64,000 nt of DNA, taken from the NCBI GenBank assembly GCA_033807775.1, contig CM066314.1, positions 32,847,001 to 32,911,000 of the forward strand, written 5' to 3'. This DNA is from Saussurea involucrata. Its lineage: Eukaryota; Streptophyta; Magnoliopsida; Asterales; Asteraceae. Below the pieces are notes generated by a model. That model searched no databases, was not told the DNA's origin, and saw only the letters and a list, made by a program, of their open reading frames with translations. A program made the translations under genes and the position numbers. Of this stretch, positions 10,849 to 23,269 are shown piece after piece (within the stretch, counting starts at the first letter, position 1; each line of letters opens with the position of its first letter).

Positions 10849-12540
10849 TTGTTCTCTGTTGATATCATGCCTGGAGAAGAATCTCCCAAAAATACAGAAG
10901 AGCTATCCCTTATAGCTAAGCTGGATTTTGGAGATCCATTATACCTCCATGCTAGTGATACCACCGGAGCTCCTATTTTAAGCCTAAAGTTGACGGGTAG
11001 TGAAAACTATAGAGTTTGGTCATGTGCGATGATCCTTGCTTTGGAAACCAAAAATAAACTTGGTTTCGTGAATAGATCTGTTATACGTCCTACTGATAAT
11101 GAATCACTAGGAAGACAGTGGGATAGATGTAATTCTGTTGTTCTGTCCTGGATTCTTGGCTCTATATCTGAGGACTTGTTCGTTAGTCAGGTGTTTTCTA
11201 AGGTTGCTTCCCAAGTTTGGGAGGAACTAAAGGAAACATATGACAAAATTGATGGATCGGGTACCTTTAATCTGTACCAGAAAATAAATTGCTTAATTCA
11301 AAATGGTGTTCCTGTTTCTGAGTATTATCGCAAGTTAAATTCCTTTTGGACACAGTTTGATGCATTGATAAAACTTCCTTCATGTACATGCAATGCATAT
11401 CATGATTTCTCAAAACACAATCAATTAATAAAACTGATGCAGTTTTTAATGGGGCTAGATAACATGTATATTTACATAAGAAGTAACATTTTAACAAGTG
11501 AACCCCTGCCTTCAGTAAAAACTGCATTCTCTTTGGTATCAAGAGAGGAATCCCATCATGGGATGTCTCGCTCATCTTTTGATACCGAAGGTCAAACCTC
11601 AACATTTTTTGGGAAAGCATCTAATACAAAGAAACAGTCAGGAAAAAGTACTCTTATATGTAAACACTATGGTCTTAATGGACATACCATTGAAAGGTGT
11701 TTCAAGTTGATTGGTTTTCCTAAGGATTTCCAGTTTACTAAAACTAAGGCTAATCAATTTCCTAAGTCTTCATCAAGCAATGCTTGTACCACTAAAAGTT
11801 TTGTTCAGAGTCAGAATTCTTCATCCTCTCTCACTGAAGAACAAATAGCCAAACTACTGTCTCTCATTGATCCAAAACAATCTGAGAAAATTGTTGGCAA
11901 TATGGCTGGTATGTTCTCTGCTAATACATCTACTATTTCTTCTTTGTCTTCAAAATTAGATAAGTCTGGTTGGATTATAGACTCAGGAGCTAATCAGCAT
12001 ATGACATCTTCTGTGGCTTGTTTGGAAAATGTTGTGGATATTTCTGATTTAATGTTAAAAGTTACACAACCAAATGGTAATGAAGCCATAATCAACAAAA
12101 TTGGAAATTTTAAACTAAATGACAAAGTTACCTTGTTTGATGTGTTAGTTATCCCAGATTTTCATGTAAACTTACTATCCGTTCATAATATTGCTAGAGA
12201 CAGTAAGATTTGTGTGGTGTTTAATGAGGTCAAGTGTTTTCTACTTCAGGGTTTACCTGCAATGAAAGTTGTGGGGACTGGTAGTAAACGAGGAGGTCTT
12301 TACTTCTTTGATCATATTACCAAAAGTAATTCTTTTGTTTCATGCTCTAATCACAGTGTAAATTCATCACATATGTCTATTTTTGTAATGTTTCACATCA
12401 ACTATGGCATAGCCGATTAGGACACCCAAGTTTTAAATGTCTTAAAACATAAGTTGAATTTGGGGAATAGTCTGGATGCTGGTCCTTGTGAAATTTGCCA
12501 TAAGGCTAAACAGGCTAGAGATAAGTTTTGTCTTAGTGAT
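10849..12540 (+). pseudogene. copia-1 gag-protease-integrase N-terminus (5' half)
   Basis: The first 523 codons are open. A copia gag (UBN2-type) lies at about residues 40-260. A damaged zinc knuckle (CKHYGLNGHTIERC) lies near 273-286, with Tyr replacing the second Cys. The protease motif WIIDSGANQHMT is near 376, and protease-domain text continues to about 500. The frame shifts near 12395, after which the GAG-pre-integrase text (RLGHPSFK, CEICHKAKQ) continues in another frame up to 12540. There the SIRE-like LTR begins. The integrase resumes 32 kb away at 44609 with text that fits directly onto the break, so this is the 5' half of one polyprotein. It is inactive because of the split, the frameshift and the knuckle mutation. 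Confidence 0.9.
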
Positions 12541-12731
12541 CATACGGTCAATATTTGATTGTATAGAAGTTCAAGGGCTTGTTTGTATTTCTTTATTTTG
12601 AGCCTAGTTAGTGAACGGGTCGTGGGCTTGTTAACCACGGGCCCGCCATGTATAATGTTTGTTTAGCCTTTGTTTTAGGCTAGTTGTCATTTTAGCTTTC
12701 CTACTCATTTTAGCTTTCCTACTCTTAATTG
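12541..12731 (+). mobile_element. 5' LTR of the SIRE-like element, 3'-truncated
   Basis: GGTCAATATTTGATTGTATA and the next ~170 bp match the 3' LTR from 44353. The first bases differ from the expected TGTTAGGG, and an 18-bp segment (ATTTTAGCTTTCCTACTC) is duplicated. The match stops at CTCTTAATTG, so about 80 bp of LTR end, the PBS, leader and gag start have been deleted. Confidence 0.8.
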
Positions 12732-12741
12732 GGACGTTCCG

Positions 12742-14990
12742 ATGATGAAGAAGAGTCTGGTGCTGATGCTTTCATGGGCTATCACTCCCCTGCTGAAGAA
12801 GATCAGACAAAGCTGTGTCAGGTATGTGAACCTATCTATTTATAACTTTCTGACCGAATGAAACCTCTAGCTGAACGGATAGGTTCCTACAAGGCCACCC
12901 TTAATGAACAACTACTTGAGATTATATCACTATCTGAAAAGTTGGATGTTCAAATGCAAATAACTGAGAAATACAAGTCTGAAAATTCTATTTTAAAATA
13001 AAATTGCAAAAATCTTTCAGTAGCATCTAAAGACTTAAGGGCCAAAATGTATGAACTTCAGTCTCAGTTTGATCAGTGTCTGATTGAGAAAGCAGAAACC
13101 GTTTATCAATGTTCTGCTCTTCAAATTCAGCACAAGGAGTTTGTCGCTAAAATTCTTGATCTTGAAACCAAACTCCATAAAAGAGGTCAAACTGATCAGA
13201 CCATCCATATGAATAAACCCAAAGAGTTCACGTACTTTAACAAAGAGTGGGGAATCGGATACGACAACCCACACTATTTACAAAAGGGTTTTTTCAATAC
13301 ACCTACACTGTATGACTTTGGCTGTTTAGGATTAGACAAACAGTATCCGGAATATGCGATTAGATTGACTGGTCCTCTTGAACCTGAAAAGGAAGAGGAA
13401 ACTGAGGAATACAAGCGCACAAACACGTCTAAAATGCAACTTCCATTTTGTTATGAACCTTTGAATTATTCTTATCAAAAGAACAAAAAGTACCTCTCGA
13501 ATGACTACTTCGATTGCCACAAGGTTGTAACGCCCAAGGATTCCTCTAAAAAGGATGAGGTCCAAGCAACCGAAACCAAGACTGAGACGGATGAGTTCAA
13601 GCTCTATGTTCCCCCTCTCATCTTGGAAGAAAAGATAGTTGAATTGGAGGAGTCACTCGAAAAGGAAAGGTCGCAGATTCAAAAGGAAAAGCAAGCGCTA
13701 ATCAAGGAACTTGAGAATCTGAAATCGGTCAAAACCAAAACCGTGTCTGGTGAGGGACAGGAAATCCTTCGGGGTGAAATCAACAAGCTCACATTAAAAC
13801 TGTCTGCCTTGGCAACAGAAGCGATGTACGAGCATACGAGAAATGGTCAACTCCAAGAGCAGCTTGACCAACTCCAAACTGAAACGCAGATTTCACCCGA
13901 ACTTTCCTCAAGCTCATCTGACACGTCTTTGTGTAAAGCTTTCATTAGCAAAATATTTACTCAAGACGGCAAGGAACCTCAAAATACGAGTGTTTCAATG
14001 AATTTAAACTCTGATTTTTTCTTAGCTTCCGCACCAAATTCCTCGAAACACACGAGCACAAAGTGTTCCTCGCCTTCCTCGACCGATCCAAGTCCTCTAA
14101 TTCCGGATGTTAATTTTTCTGAATACATGAACTCCGAAGGCAATTCTGATGAAGAGTTTGAGTCGTTCCCCTTCGACAAACCTCTTCCGAGTCATACTGA
14201 TTTTTTGTCACCAGTAGTCAATCGACCGGTCAATTATCTAAAGGGTGCTTGTTCTAAAACAAAGACCCCAGATGTGATTAAGATTTCTAAATCTAAAACT
14301 GTCTCTCAAACACAATCACAACCGAGGCAAAAGACCGAGCGATTGCCTATCAAAAATACTGTTTCCTCAAAAGTCACTGACCGTACTATCCCTGTTGTTT
14401 CAGATAAAAACGGTCGCACTAATCAAGAAAAACCAAAGTGGCTAGCTAAGGAACCTGTCGAGTATGCTGCATCAAAGTTTTTCAATACTGTCTTTTTCCC
14501 TAGAATGAACAAAAACGATTTTGCTTGGAATCATAGGAATGGTTTTGTTAAACGTGGTGTTTCTTTTCCAATTAAGCTTTATTCCATTCAGCAATTGATT
14601 CATTTATCGCATGATTGTTTGTGTTGTTCTAGTTGTGGATGGAATGACTTTGATGATATCAATAATAATGATTGGTTTGGGTCATATCACATATATAATC
14701 ATACACCCAAAAGCAAACCCCGTAATAACAAAAAGAAACACCATAAACAACGGGGTTCCCAATCAGAGATTAAACCACAGTAGGAGAGAAAACCCATTCC
14801 AAAATGGGTTTCTCCTACTGAGGTTAAACCGACACCCAAAAGGCAACCTGCTACAAAACCAGTTCCTCCAAAATGTGTAAAACCTACACCTATTAGGCAA
14901 CCTGTGTCAAAGCAAGTTCCTCCGAAGGGTGTCAAACCTAACCCTCCAGGACCCATGCAAATATGGGTACCTAAAGTCCGCTAACTTGTT
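12742..14990 (+). pseudogene. SIRE-like gag (N-terminally deleted)
   Basis: Gag-like text begins in frame fragments at about 12742, with stops near 12845 and 13000, and becomes open from 13047 to 14783 (578 codons). It has long coiled-coil stretches (residues ~190-240 and 255-285, rich in E/K/Q with heptads such as EEKIVELEESLEKE). A Ser-rich central region and a basic C-terminus follow. After the stop at 14783, 60-bp tandem repeats continue in a shifted frame and encode PTPxRQP..VPPKxVKP units to about 14945. Gag would form the particle core. The N-terminal half and zinc knuckle are not seen, so it is not functional. The length and coiled-coil content fit the large gag of SIRE elements. Confidence 0.75.
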
Positions 14991-14999
14991 TTTGCAGGA

Positions 15000-17900
15000 C
15001 GGTCATGTGTGGTACTTAGACTCTGGATGCTCCAAGCACATGACCGGAAGGAGGGAGCTTCTCATGATTCGGGAACAATGACAAGGCGCCGATTATGGGC
15101 TACAGCGACATTGTACAAGACAAGATCACCATCAAAAAGGTGTCACACGTCGCGGGATTGGGACACAATCTGTTCAGTATCGGCCAATTCTGCGACAAAG
15201 ATTTAGAGGTCTGCTTCAAATCCAAAAGGTGTAGAATCCTCAACAACGACGGAAAGGAGCTACTGGTTGGAACGCGACACACCAACCTCTACACGATTGA
15301 CCTCGCAGCCCTGAAGACCGATACTTCTGTCTGCCTGATGTCAAAGGCCAACTCCCAGCAAGCGTGGATTTGGCATCGACGTCTCTCGCACCTGAACTTC
15401 AAAAGTATCAACAAACTGGTGCTGGGCGGACACGTGAAAGGCATGCCCGATTTTCAATTCGTCAAAGATCAACTCTGCAGGCCATGTAAAATGGGAAAGA
15501 TGAAGCGAGCGACGCATAAGCTAAAGGCCGCTCCGAGCACGTCCCGGTCCCTCGAACTCATCCATATGGATTTGTGTGGACCGATGCGTATTCAAAGCAT
15601 CAACAAGCGCAAGTACGTCCTGGTGATGGTGGATGACTTCTCACGCTACACATGGGTCAAGTTCCTTCGCTCGAAAGATGAAACTACGGAGCTGATCATC
15701 ACCCATTTGAAGACCATCCAGCTGAATCTTCAAGGTCAAGTTCTGACTATCAGGACCGACAATGGGACGGAAATCAAGAATCAAACGGTGACCGACTACC
15801 TATCTTTTGTCGGTATCTCGCAAACCTTCTCGGCGGAACGCACTCCTCAGTAAAACGGAGTGGTGGAAAGACGCAACCGTACCCTAGTCGAAGCGGCTCG
15901 CACCATGCTTTCTCAATCGAAACTACCTCTATTTCTCTGGGCCGAAGCAGTGTCTACAACTTGTTACACACAAAACCGCCCATCATCAACAAGCGGTTCA
16001 ACAAGACACCGTACGTGATCATCAACAAACGCATTCCGAATATCAAGTACTTCCATGCATTCGGATGCACGTGCTACGTCTTAAACGACAAGGATGATCT
16101 CGGCAAATTTAGCCCCAAGGCGGACGAAGGAGTTTTCATCGGATACTCCATGCAGGCTAAGGCGTATTGTATTTACAACAAATGGACTAAAACCGTTACT
16201 GAAAATGTAAACGTGACATTCGACGAAGCCGCAAATTTGGCTTCTGAACACATCAGTTCAGAACCCGGTTTAACTGGCGTGCTAGCTTCCGAACTTCCAC
16301 GTTCGGGATCTACACAAGCGACAGTAAATCCGAATCATGCATCTTCATCGAATGCTGATATTTCAGATTTAGATTTATTGTTTAAGTATTTTTATGATGA
16401 CATATTTAACGCTTCTACCCCTCATATCTCAGCACAACCACGACTTGAGGTTGCTCGCATCGAGGATTCGGCGAATCTATCCGGTCTGCCGCCTTCGACC
16501 AACACGCCTTCTATCACTGTGGAGACAGCTCAACCGTTATCATCAACGACTTCTGATACTATCATCCCCCCAGAGGAACCAGTCATAAACCCGAAGATCG
16601 CTCCTGAAAGTTCGTCATCTACTACACTCAATGCTCAACCTCTGAATTCCTCGGAACCAGAAGTTGCTCAACCATTGACGAACCCTCCCCCATCTCCTCC
16701 GAGGAACCAACCGGCTACACTTGAAGCAGTACGAGACCTTCCATCTGGTTCCTATGTGGATCTGTACGCCTCTCATTCAACTCAACAGCCGCTTCCACAC
16801 ACCACCAAATGGACGAAAGCTCATCCCCTACATCAAATCATAGGTGATCCCTCCACTCCTGTTCAAACGCGAGGCGCATCAGCCAATTCCTGCCTCTTTT
16901 TCGGTTTCTTGAGTAAGATCGAGCCTACAACCGTCCGCGAAGCACTCGAAGACCCGAACTGGATCATTGCCATGCAAGAGGAGCTCAACCAATTCGAGGC
17001 CCTCAAGGTATGGCGACTGGTTCCACGTCCGTCTCACAAAACGGTGATCGACACGAAGTGGATTTTCAAGAACAAGAAGGACGAAGATGGCATCGTCGTT
17101 CGCAACAAGGCACGTCTTGTGGCTAAGGGATACCGTCAACAAGAAGGGATTGACTACGACGAGACCTACACTCCAGTGGCAAGGATAGAAGCTATACGTA
17201 TGTTCCTAGCATACGCCGCACACAAGAACTTCACGGTGTTCCAAATAGATGTGAAGACCGCATTCCTCTACGGCGATATCAAGGAAAAAGTATACGTGTC
17301 GCAACCGGACGAATTCATGGACGATTCAAAGCCTGATCATGTCTACGTTCTAGACAAGGCGCTTTACGGTCTAAAGCAAGCTCCACGAGCCTTGTACAAT
17401 ACTCTATCCAAGTTCTTGTTAAATTCAGAATTCACACGAGGTAAGATCGATTCAACTTTATTTATCAAGAACGAAAAGGGTCATATTGTCTTAGCACTAG
17501 TGTATGTCGATGACATAATTTTCGGCTCTACTAATCCTCAGTATGCAAAGAACTTTGCCAATCTTATGGGAATTTTTTTTAAAATGAGTATGCTTTGTGA
17601 GATGAATTTCTTCCTTGGTCTTCAAGTTAAACAACTGTCGACAGGGATATTCATAAACCAGTATAAGTACATCCGAGATATTCTTCGGAAATTCCAGATG
17701 GAACAGTCCTCACCAATGAAAACTCTCATGGCAACCGGCACAAAGCTTCACGCCGATCCTAACGGAAAGGACGTGAACACAAAATTGTATTGGGGAATGA
17801 TCGGTTCTTTGATGTATCTAACCGCAAGTAGACCGGATATCATGTTTTCAACTTTTCTATGCGCCTGATTTCAATCAAAACCAAAAGAGTCTCATTTAAT

Positions 17901-18450
17901 AGCCGTGAAACGAATTTTTCGTTATTTACGTGGTACTGCTGATCTTGGCTTGTGGTACCCGAAAGAGACAGGTTTTGAACTATCCACTTACTCTGATGCG
18001 GACCACGCGGGCAACATGATAGACCAGAAGAGCACATCGGGGCATGTGTAGTTCTTGGGAGATAGCTTTGTGAGTTGGGCATCCAAGAAGCAGCAGTGCG
18101 TCTCTACGTCGACTGCCGAGGAGGAATACGTGGCTGCCGCGAGCTGCTGTTCTTAGGTAATTTGGATGTGCACACAACTCAAGGATTACGGCTTCACATA
18201 CGTAAAGGTGCCCATCTACTGCGACTCGAAGAGCGCAATTGCCATATCAAGCAATCCGGTCCAGCACACGAAGACAAAGCACATAGACGTTCGGTATCAT
18301 TTCATCAAGGATCACGTTGAAAGAGGTACAATCGAACTCTATTTTGTAAGTATAGAACATCAGTTAGCAGACCTGTTTACAAAACCCTTGGACGAAAAAT
18401 GTTTTAATACTCTGGTGTCCAAGTTGGGTACGCTAAATCTGAAGACTTGA
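15000..18450 (+). pseudogene. SIRE-like pol: protease, integrase, RT, RNase H
   Basis: The order is as in Ty1-copia. Protease WYLDSGCSKHMTG lies at 15009-15050, followed by a frameshift. GAG-pre-integrase and zinc motif HRRLSHLNF...CRPCKMGK lie at about 15375-15490. The integrase core includes HMDLCGPM, RTDNGTE and a stop inside the PQ-NGVVERRN motif at 15851-15853 (CAA to TAA). A second frameshift lies near 15955. The chromodomain-like KYFHAFGCTCYVLND is at 16045. RT has KARLVAKGYRQ, QIDVKTAFLYGD, LYGLKQAPRA and YVDDIIF near 17505. The frame is cut at 17868; RNase H continues with stops (SDADHAGN, YCDSKSAI, DVRYHFIKDHV) to the end motif LADLFTKPLDEK at 18370-18405. At least two frameshifts and several stops make it inactive. 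Confidence 0.92.
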
Positions 18451-18710
18451 TCTGATTATGTGCCCGATACAAGTTCCATACATCTACGAGAAACTGTCTT
18501 CTCATCATCCGTTGTTCACACTACTGATGATTGAGCATACACTTTCTCACAATTGTATTCTACTTGTATCAGTTACACAGTTAGATTGAGTCTCTGTATT
18601 TATTAGGTAGATTTTGTTTGTTTTCTTTCCTTCAACGTGTGTTTCTTTTATTTAATACTGCCGTCTAGTTATTTGTTCTATATCTGTGCTTTCACGAGTG
18701 TTCATGTGTT

Positions 18711-18995
18711 CAGGGGGAGCACGAACCAGTATCAGGTAAGTCTACTCTACTGTTGAGGGGGAGCGTCACACACAATTTTTTTTAACTGCTGAAAAGTTTT
18801 TTGTGTGTGTGGATACTCCCGTGCGCATTTCACACTACGCGCACATTCTGAGGGGGAGCATATCATTTTATGGGGAGCGACACAAGTTTCTCTTTAAACG
18901 TCTAAAAGTTTTTTGTGTATCAGCCTCTCCATTGCACATTTTTGCACTATCTGAGGGGGAACAAAGCATTCCCCATGCTCAAGTTGAGGGGGAGC
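18711..18995 (+). repeat. Array of five polypurine (GAGGGGGAGC-type) motifs
   Basis: GGGGGAGC-type purine tracts occur at 18711, 18755, 18850, 18953 and 18986. The interval between the second and third, and between the third and fourth, is about 95-104 bp and shares AAAAGTTTTTTGTGT-type text, so it is a degraded tandem repeat carrying one PPT-like tract per unit. Repeated PPT-like tracts downstream of pol are typical of SIRE-type copia elements. Confidence 0.75.
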
Positions 18996-19053
18996 GAGAG
19001 AAGGTTTTATTTAAACTCCAAATAGCTCTATTTTTCCACCATAACAAAGTGTC

Positions 19054-19192
19054 CGGACAGGTCTCCGGACACCCATCTATCCGGACAGGTTTCCAGACCG
19101 GATGGGTATCCGGGTAGACCCACCCGGATTACATGGTCCATATAAAGAGCGTCTGGACACCCCACACTCACTTATCCGGAAACATCGACAAA
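19054..19192 (+). other. TCCGG-rich segment, left half
   Basis: TCCGG occurs repeatedly here (for example GTCCGGACAGG, CTCCGGACACC, ATCCGGACAGG). The same motif cluster resumes at 40022-40370 on the far side of copia-3, showing that both parts belonged to one SIRE region. The copia-3 target duplication ACAAA ends at 19192. Confidence 0.7.
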
Positions 19193-19864
19193 TGTTGGTG
19201 GTTATGTAAAGAAACACAATTATAAACATATATAAGAACGCAACGGAACAATCACGTATTGCCAATATGATTAAACGAAGAATACAAATAACGATATACC
19301 TTTGTAGCGTGATTTGTACACTAATCCGGATCCACTTGTGTGCTCTTTAGAAACCAAGTATTCAATGGAGAATACCTCTAGAGTAGTCCACACTACACCT
19401 CCTTGATCACCACGGGATGCTAGTCCTCCTTAGTAACGGATCTTATAGCTTCGATTAGACAAGAAACAAGCTAGAAGATCAAAGCGGAAAAACCCTAGAG
19501 AGGCCTAGGGGAGGGGCGCCGATTTTGGGAGAGAAGAAGGAGTATTAGGTTAAGGTTCTATATATTAATGAACCCTAAAGCTTCCTTGGGCTTCTTAAAG
19601 GTTCTCCCTTCTAAATCTTTATGGGCCTAAGATTTAATTAAACGTAATAGGCTTGCTATTAACTTAAATACAATACAAACCCATTAAGCCAAACTTAATG
19701 ATTTGTGCCCATCTAATTACCCCACGTTACTTAGGTTATTTATATAATGTAAATACAATAATTACATTATATTAAATGGTATCTTAGTGTATTGTGTGTG
19801 ACCCTATAGGCCCACGTGTATCTAGCCATATAATTATCTATTATGACTTGAGCATATTCCAACA
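19193..19864 (-). mobile_element. 3' LTR of copia-3 (672 bp)
   Basis: It matches the LTR at 38987-39691 over its full length, lacking about 13 bp (ACCAAACATAATCA region) and about 20 bp (CTTAATTAGGTCATTAACAT region). The ends are TGTTGG and CCAACA. The 5-bp flank is ACAAA. Confidence 0.95.
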
Positions 19865-20296
19865 CCTCCCACTTGCGCACGTCATAATGACAAGTAATCA
19901 TACAAGCAAAGGTTAGCGTCTAGCAACACGCCAATGCCCCTAGAGACACATGAGGCTAGTTTCTTAAACGTCTCATTTTAAATGGTTTATTAAATCAGTC
20001 ATCCATTTGTTATAGATACCTTGTTGAATACTAGACATGGATCATATGTCATTCTAATTGTTCAACGATTCTGTTTCTCGATCTGTTTGTTGAATTAGAT
20101 TACCAAATTAATCAAGCATCATCTGAATTACATTTGGGTACGGCCGTACAAACATCTATTCAATTCATCGAGGGGCCCAGTAGTATCTAACTCCATTACC
20201 TGTAGAGGAACAAATCCTATTTTTGACTGCACGTGCCTGTCATGTGCTTCACATCACTCCTGAAGATGATTTTTATAGCAGCCTTATTCAGGACAG
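19865..20296 (-). other. copia-3 3' untranslated region and PPT
   Basis: Read on the minus strand, the purine-rich GCGCAAGTGGGAGG lies directly before the LTR start TGTTGGAATATG and is the polypurine tract. The rest has no ORF. It ends at GACAG (20292-20296), the target duplication of G1; the region continues beyond G1 at 27566. Confidence 0.75.
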
Positions 20297-21272
20297 TGTT
20301 TGGGCAAAAAATCACGTCGTACGACCACGACTAGAGCAGGTAAGACGCACGTCATGGAAAACATCTTGGATTAAGATAAGGTCATGGCAAAGACCCAGAG
20401 AACATTTGTCGTCCTTCATAAAAGGTAAGTCGAGAGTTTCCCACGACGCTCGACCATAGTGTCGCCAGTTCCGCACGACCGTCGCATAGAACCATGCGAC
20501 CGACCTAACGTTAACCATGACTGTTACGTTTGTTAAGTGTTTAATGCAGGGGTCAAAGTCATTAAAGATCAAAGGATATAACCGACATAACCATTAACGA
20601 TCGATAGCCGTAACGGACGAAGAGTATTATGAACATTCATCTCCGGCGACCGTTTCCAGCCGTTGTAGCCGTTGATCAAATTATTAATGGGGCTAATTAA
20701 TGACGCGAAGACTATAAAAGACAAGCTAAAGCCTCATTTCAAAGGACATCAGTTAACATCCAGTATACATCAGCAAACATCACCAAACAGCAGAGAAAAT
20801 CATCCAAACACGTAGCAAAGAACATTCAAACTTTGGAGATCAAGTATTGAAAACTAGAACCTTACAGCGAACTCAAGAACACTCGAAGGGAAGCTCAAGT
20901 ATCGCTCTCGACGCACGACAAACCGCGCTCGACCAGGAGTTCACACTTTGTATTCACACACGCCAAACACCTGTTTTTACATTCAAATACTTGTACTTTA
21001 CATTTCGAAGCTTTTCCTTCATTTGTATTGTAACCATCGTACGATCGACGCCAGTACCAAGGACATCTCCCCTGATTGGCGACCATAGTGCAGACGACAC
21101 CCACTGTCGTCCACAGGTTTTTTCCTCGATTGAGGTTTTTCCTGCGTCATCAAATCCCTTGTCTCGTTTATTTTTTCCCTCGTCGCACGTCTCGTCGAAA
21201 GATCCTTTCTTTAGTTGATTAAGTCCACATCGACCTTAATTTGTCCCTTTGGTGCGATTTTTGGCATTAACA
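20297..21272 (+). mobile_element. 5' LTR of G1 (976 bp)
   Basis: It begins TGTTTGGGCAAAAAATCACG and ends GGCATTAACA. It matches 26610-27560 closely except for about 25 extra bases net, with rearranged text, near 20980. CGTACGA/ACGACC words are frequent. A TATA-like ACTATAAAAGAC is at about 20712 with a transcribed-type region after it. Confidence 0.95.
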
Positions 21273-21273
21273 G

Positions 21274-21292
21274 TTTGGCGCCATCCGTGGGA
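21274..21292 (+). other. PBS of G1
   Basis: TTTGGCGCCATCCGTGGGA starts one base after the LTR. TGGCGCC-type sites are characteristic of Tat/Athila gypsy elements. The exact tRNA cannot be fixed without a tRNA comparison. Confidence 0.8.
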
Positions 21293-21373
21293 CCTCATCT
21301 AGAGAAAATCCTCGACGAACGTGCATTCTACTAATAGTTTCTTGGAGTTTCTTCTATTTTCTGTTGCAGAAAA

Positions 21374-23260
21374 ATGGCAGCCTCTGGTAATCCGCAGCAA
21401 GCCATCGCTCAGATGTATCAGGAGCTCGAGGTTGCCAGGAATCAACTCAATGCAATGGCAGAGCAGAATCGCAGAGCAGCTGAGGAGATCGCGCGGTTAA
21501 GAAATCCTCTTGGGCCTCAAAATGGTCCTAGGACGTTCGTGCAGAACCCAATTCCAAGATCGTTCGACCAGAATGGCCCTAGACCATTTGTCCCGAATCC
21601 AGGTTCATCCGCGCAGAATCAGCATCCAGGCCCATTCATCTAGAATCAACAGCCAGGGCCGTTCAACTCAAATCCTCAGTTTGGGACAGTTCCTCCTCAG
21701 CACATAAGGCCACCACCCGTGAATAATGGGTCTCAACCATTACAAGGGTCGTAGCCTTTCCAGCAGGGGTCGCAACCATTTCAGCAGCCATTTCAGAATG
21801 GACCTCAAGGTGGATCTCAGCCACTCCACGATGGATCGCAGCCTTTCCAGCAAGGATCACACCTATTTCATAATGGACCGCGGCAATTCCACTATGGGTC
21901 GCAGCCATATTTTGTTCCATTCAACGGGGACACCAATGGTTCGTCGCATGGTAATGGCACTAGTCCAGGGACCAATCCCTCGACAGGGGCAAATCCTGAT
22001 CTTAACGATCCCGTCGCCCAACGTTTGAAGATGTTAGAAGACCAAAATGAGCGAGTCCTGTCCTTGCTCGCCAAGTTGCCTGGGGCAGCCGTGCCTGTCG
22101 ACGTCGAGCCTCGCTCGGGGTATCAGGCGTTGCCCTTCATCGACGAGATCGCCACCGTCGAGGTCCCAAAGAAGTATAACATTCCTGCCTTCACTCCCAA
22201 ATATTCTGGTGTGACTGATCCGACTGAGCACGTCGCGCACTACAAACAGCTCATGTGGACGATCTCGATCCCATTTATGTACCAGGAAGTATGCATGTGT
22301 AAGAGTTTCGGAGCAACTCTCACTTGTCCAGCTCTCCAATGGTTAATCAATCTCAAACCCAAGTCCATCGGGTCGTTTGCTGAGTTGGTTAACCAGTTCT
22401 CCCAGCAATTCGCCAGCAGTCGTAAGATGGAGAAGCAGACCAGCGACCTATATTACATCGTGCAGAAGGCTAACGAGTTTATTCGAAATTATTTCAATAG
22501 ATTCAATGCCGAAATGATCAGTATCCGTAATTGTGACATCAAAACTGCGATTGAATCTTATAAACGTGGTCTAGACGATAGTTCAGGTCTATATATCGAT
22601 CTGACCAAGTATCCCCCAGAGACTTTCGAAGACGTCCGAGCTCGAACCTTGGCATATATGAGGGTCGAGGATGATGCCGCCTTTCGTCGAAAGCACACTG
22701 ATGACAAGAAGTCGTTAGGCGTCAGAAAGCCAAAGTTCAAGACAAAGGCTGTTTCCAGAGTAGAGCCAGCGCGCCAAATTTCAAATGTTCGTTTCAAGAC
22801 GAAAGCAGAGGCCAAGACCGCGACTAAGTTCACTCAGTACCCCAAGATATCCTCTTACGGATTCAAAGGATCTACAAAGGACCTAGTCGAAGCTCTGAAA
22901 AGTTCCCAAGCTACCATTCGATGGCCAAAGAAGTCCGACCTGGACGATGCTAAGAAAGACAAATCAAAGTGGTGCGACTTCCATGCCGATCATGCTCATG
23001 CGACAGACGACTGTATCGCATTGAAGAAGGAACTAGCATATCATTTTCCGAAAGGAAATCTCAAAGATATCATCGACGATGTCGTTGTTCTAGCTAATAG
23101 CCATCGACCGTCGACCCCCGAGCATGCAAAAGTCGTCAATTGCATCATCGGTGGTTCAGACGTATGTGGTCTGACGTATTCTGCGGTCAAGCGTCATGCC
23201 AGTCAGGCACCCGATGATCGGCCTATTCCTCGCTTGTCCAGACCCAAAGGAGATTTGTAG
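21374..23260 (+). pseudogene. G1 gag polyprotein (two nonsense mutations)
   Basis: Gag begins at ATG 21374, 82 bp after the PBS. The N-terminal 50 residues are helical (MAASGNPQQAIAQMYQELEV). A Pro/Gln/Asn-rich low-complexity region of repeated GSQPFQQ-like units follows to about 21905, with TAG stops at 21641-21643 and 21750-21752. The open part (22025-23260) contains the gag core domain (YSGVTDPTEHVAHYK, ALQWLINLKPKSIGSF, FNRFNAEM) and a C-terminal zinc-knuckle-like WCDFHADHAHATDDC near residue 318 of that part, followed by ELAYHF. This order is characteristic of Tat gag. All frames are otherwise continuous, so the two point stops are the main damage. Confidence 0.9.
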
Positions 23261-23269
23261 CTAGAAGCC

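Noticed and set aside
12745..13046. Possible separate small gene upstream of the SIRE gag ORF
   Set aside because: The text continues the gag coiled-coil frame with stops, so it is the degraded start of the same gag.
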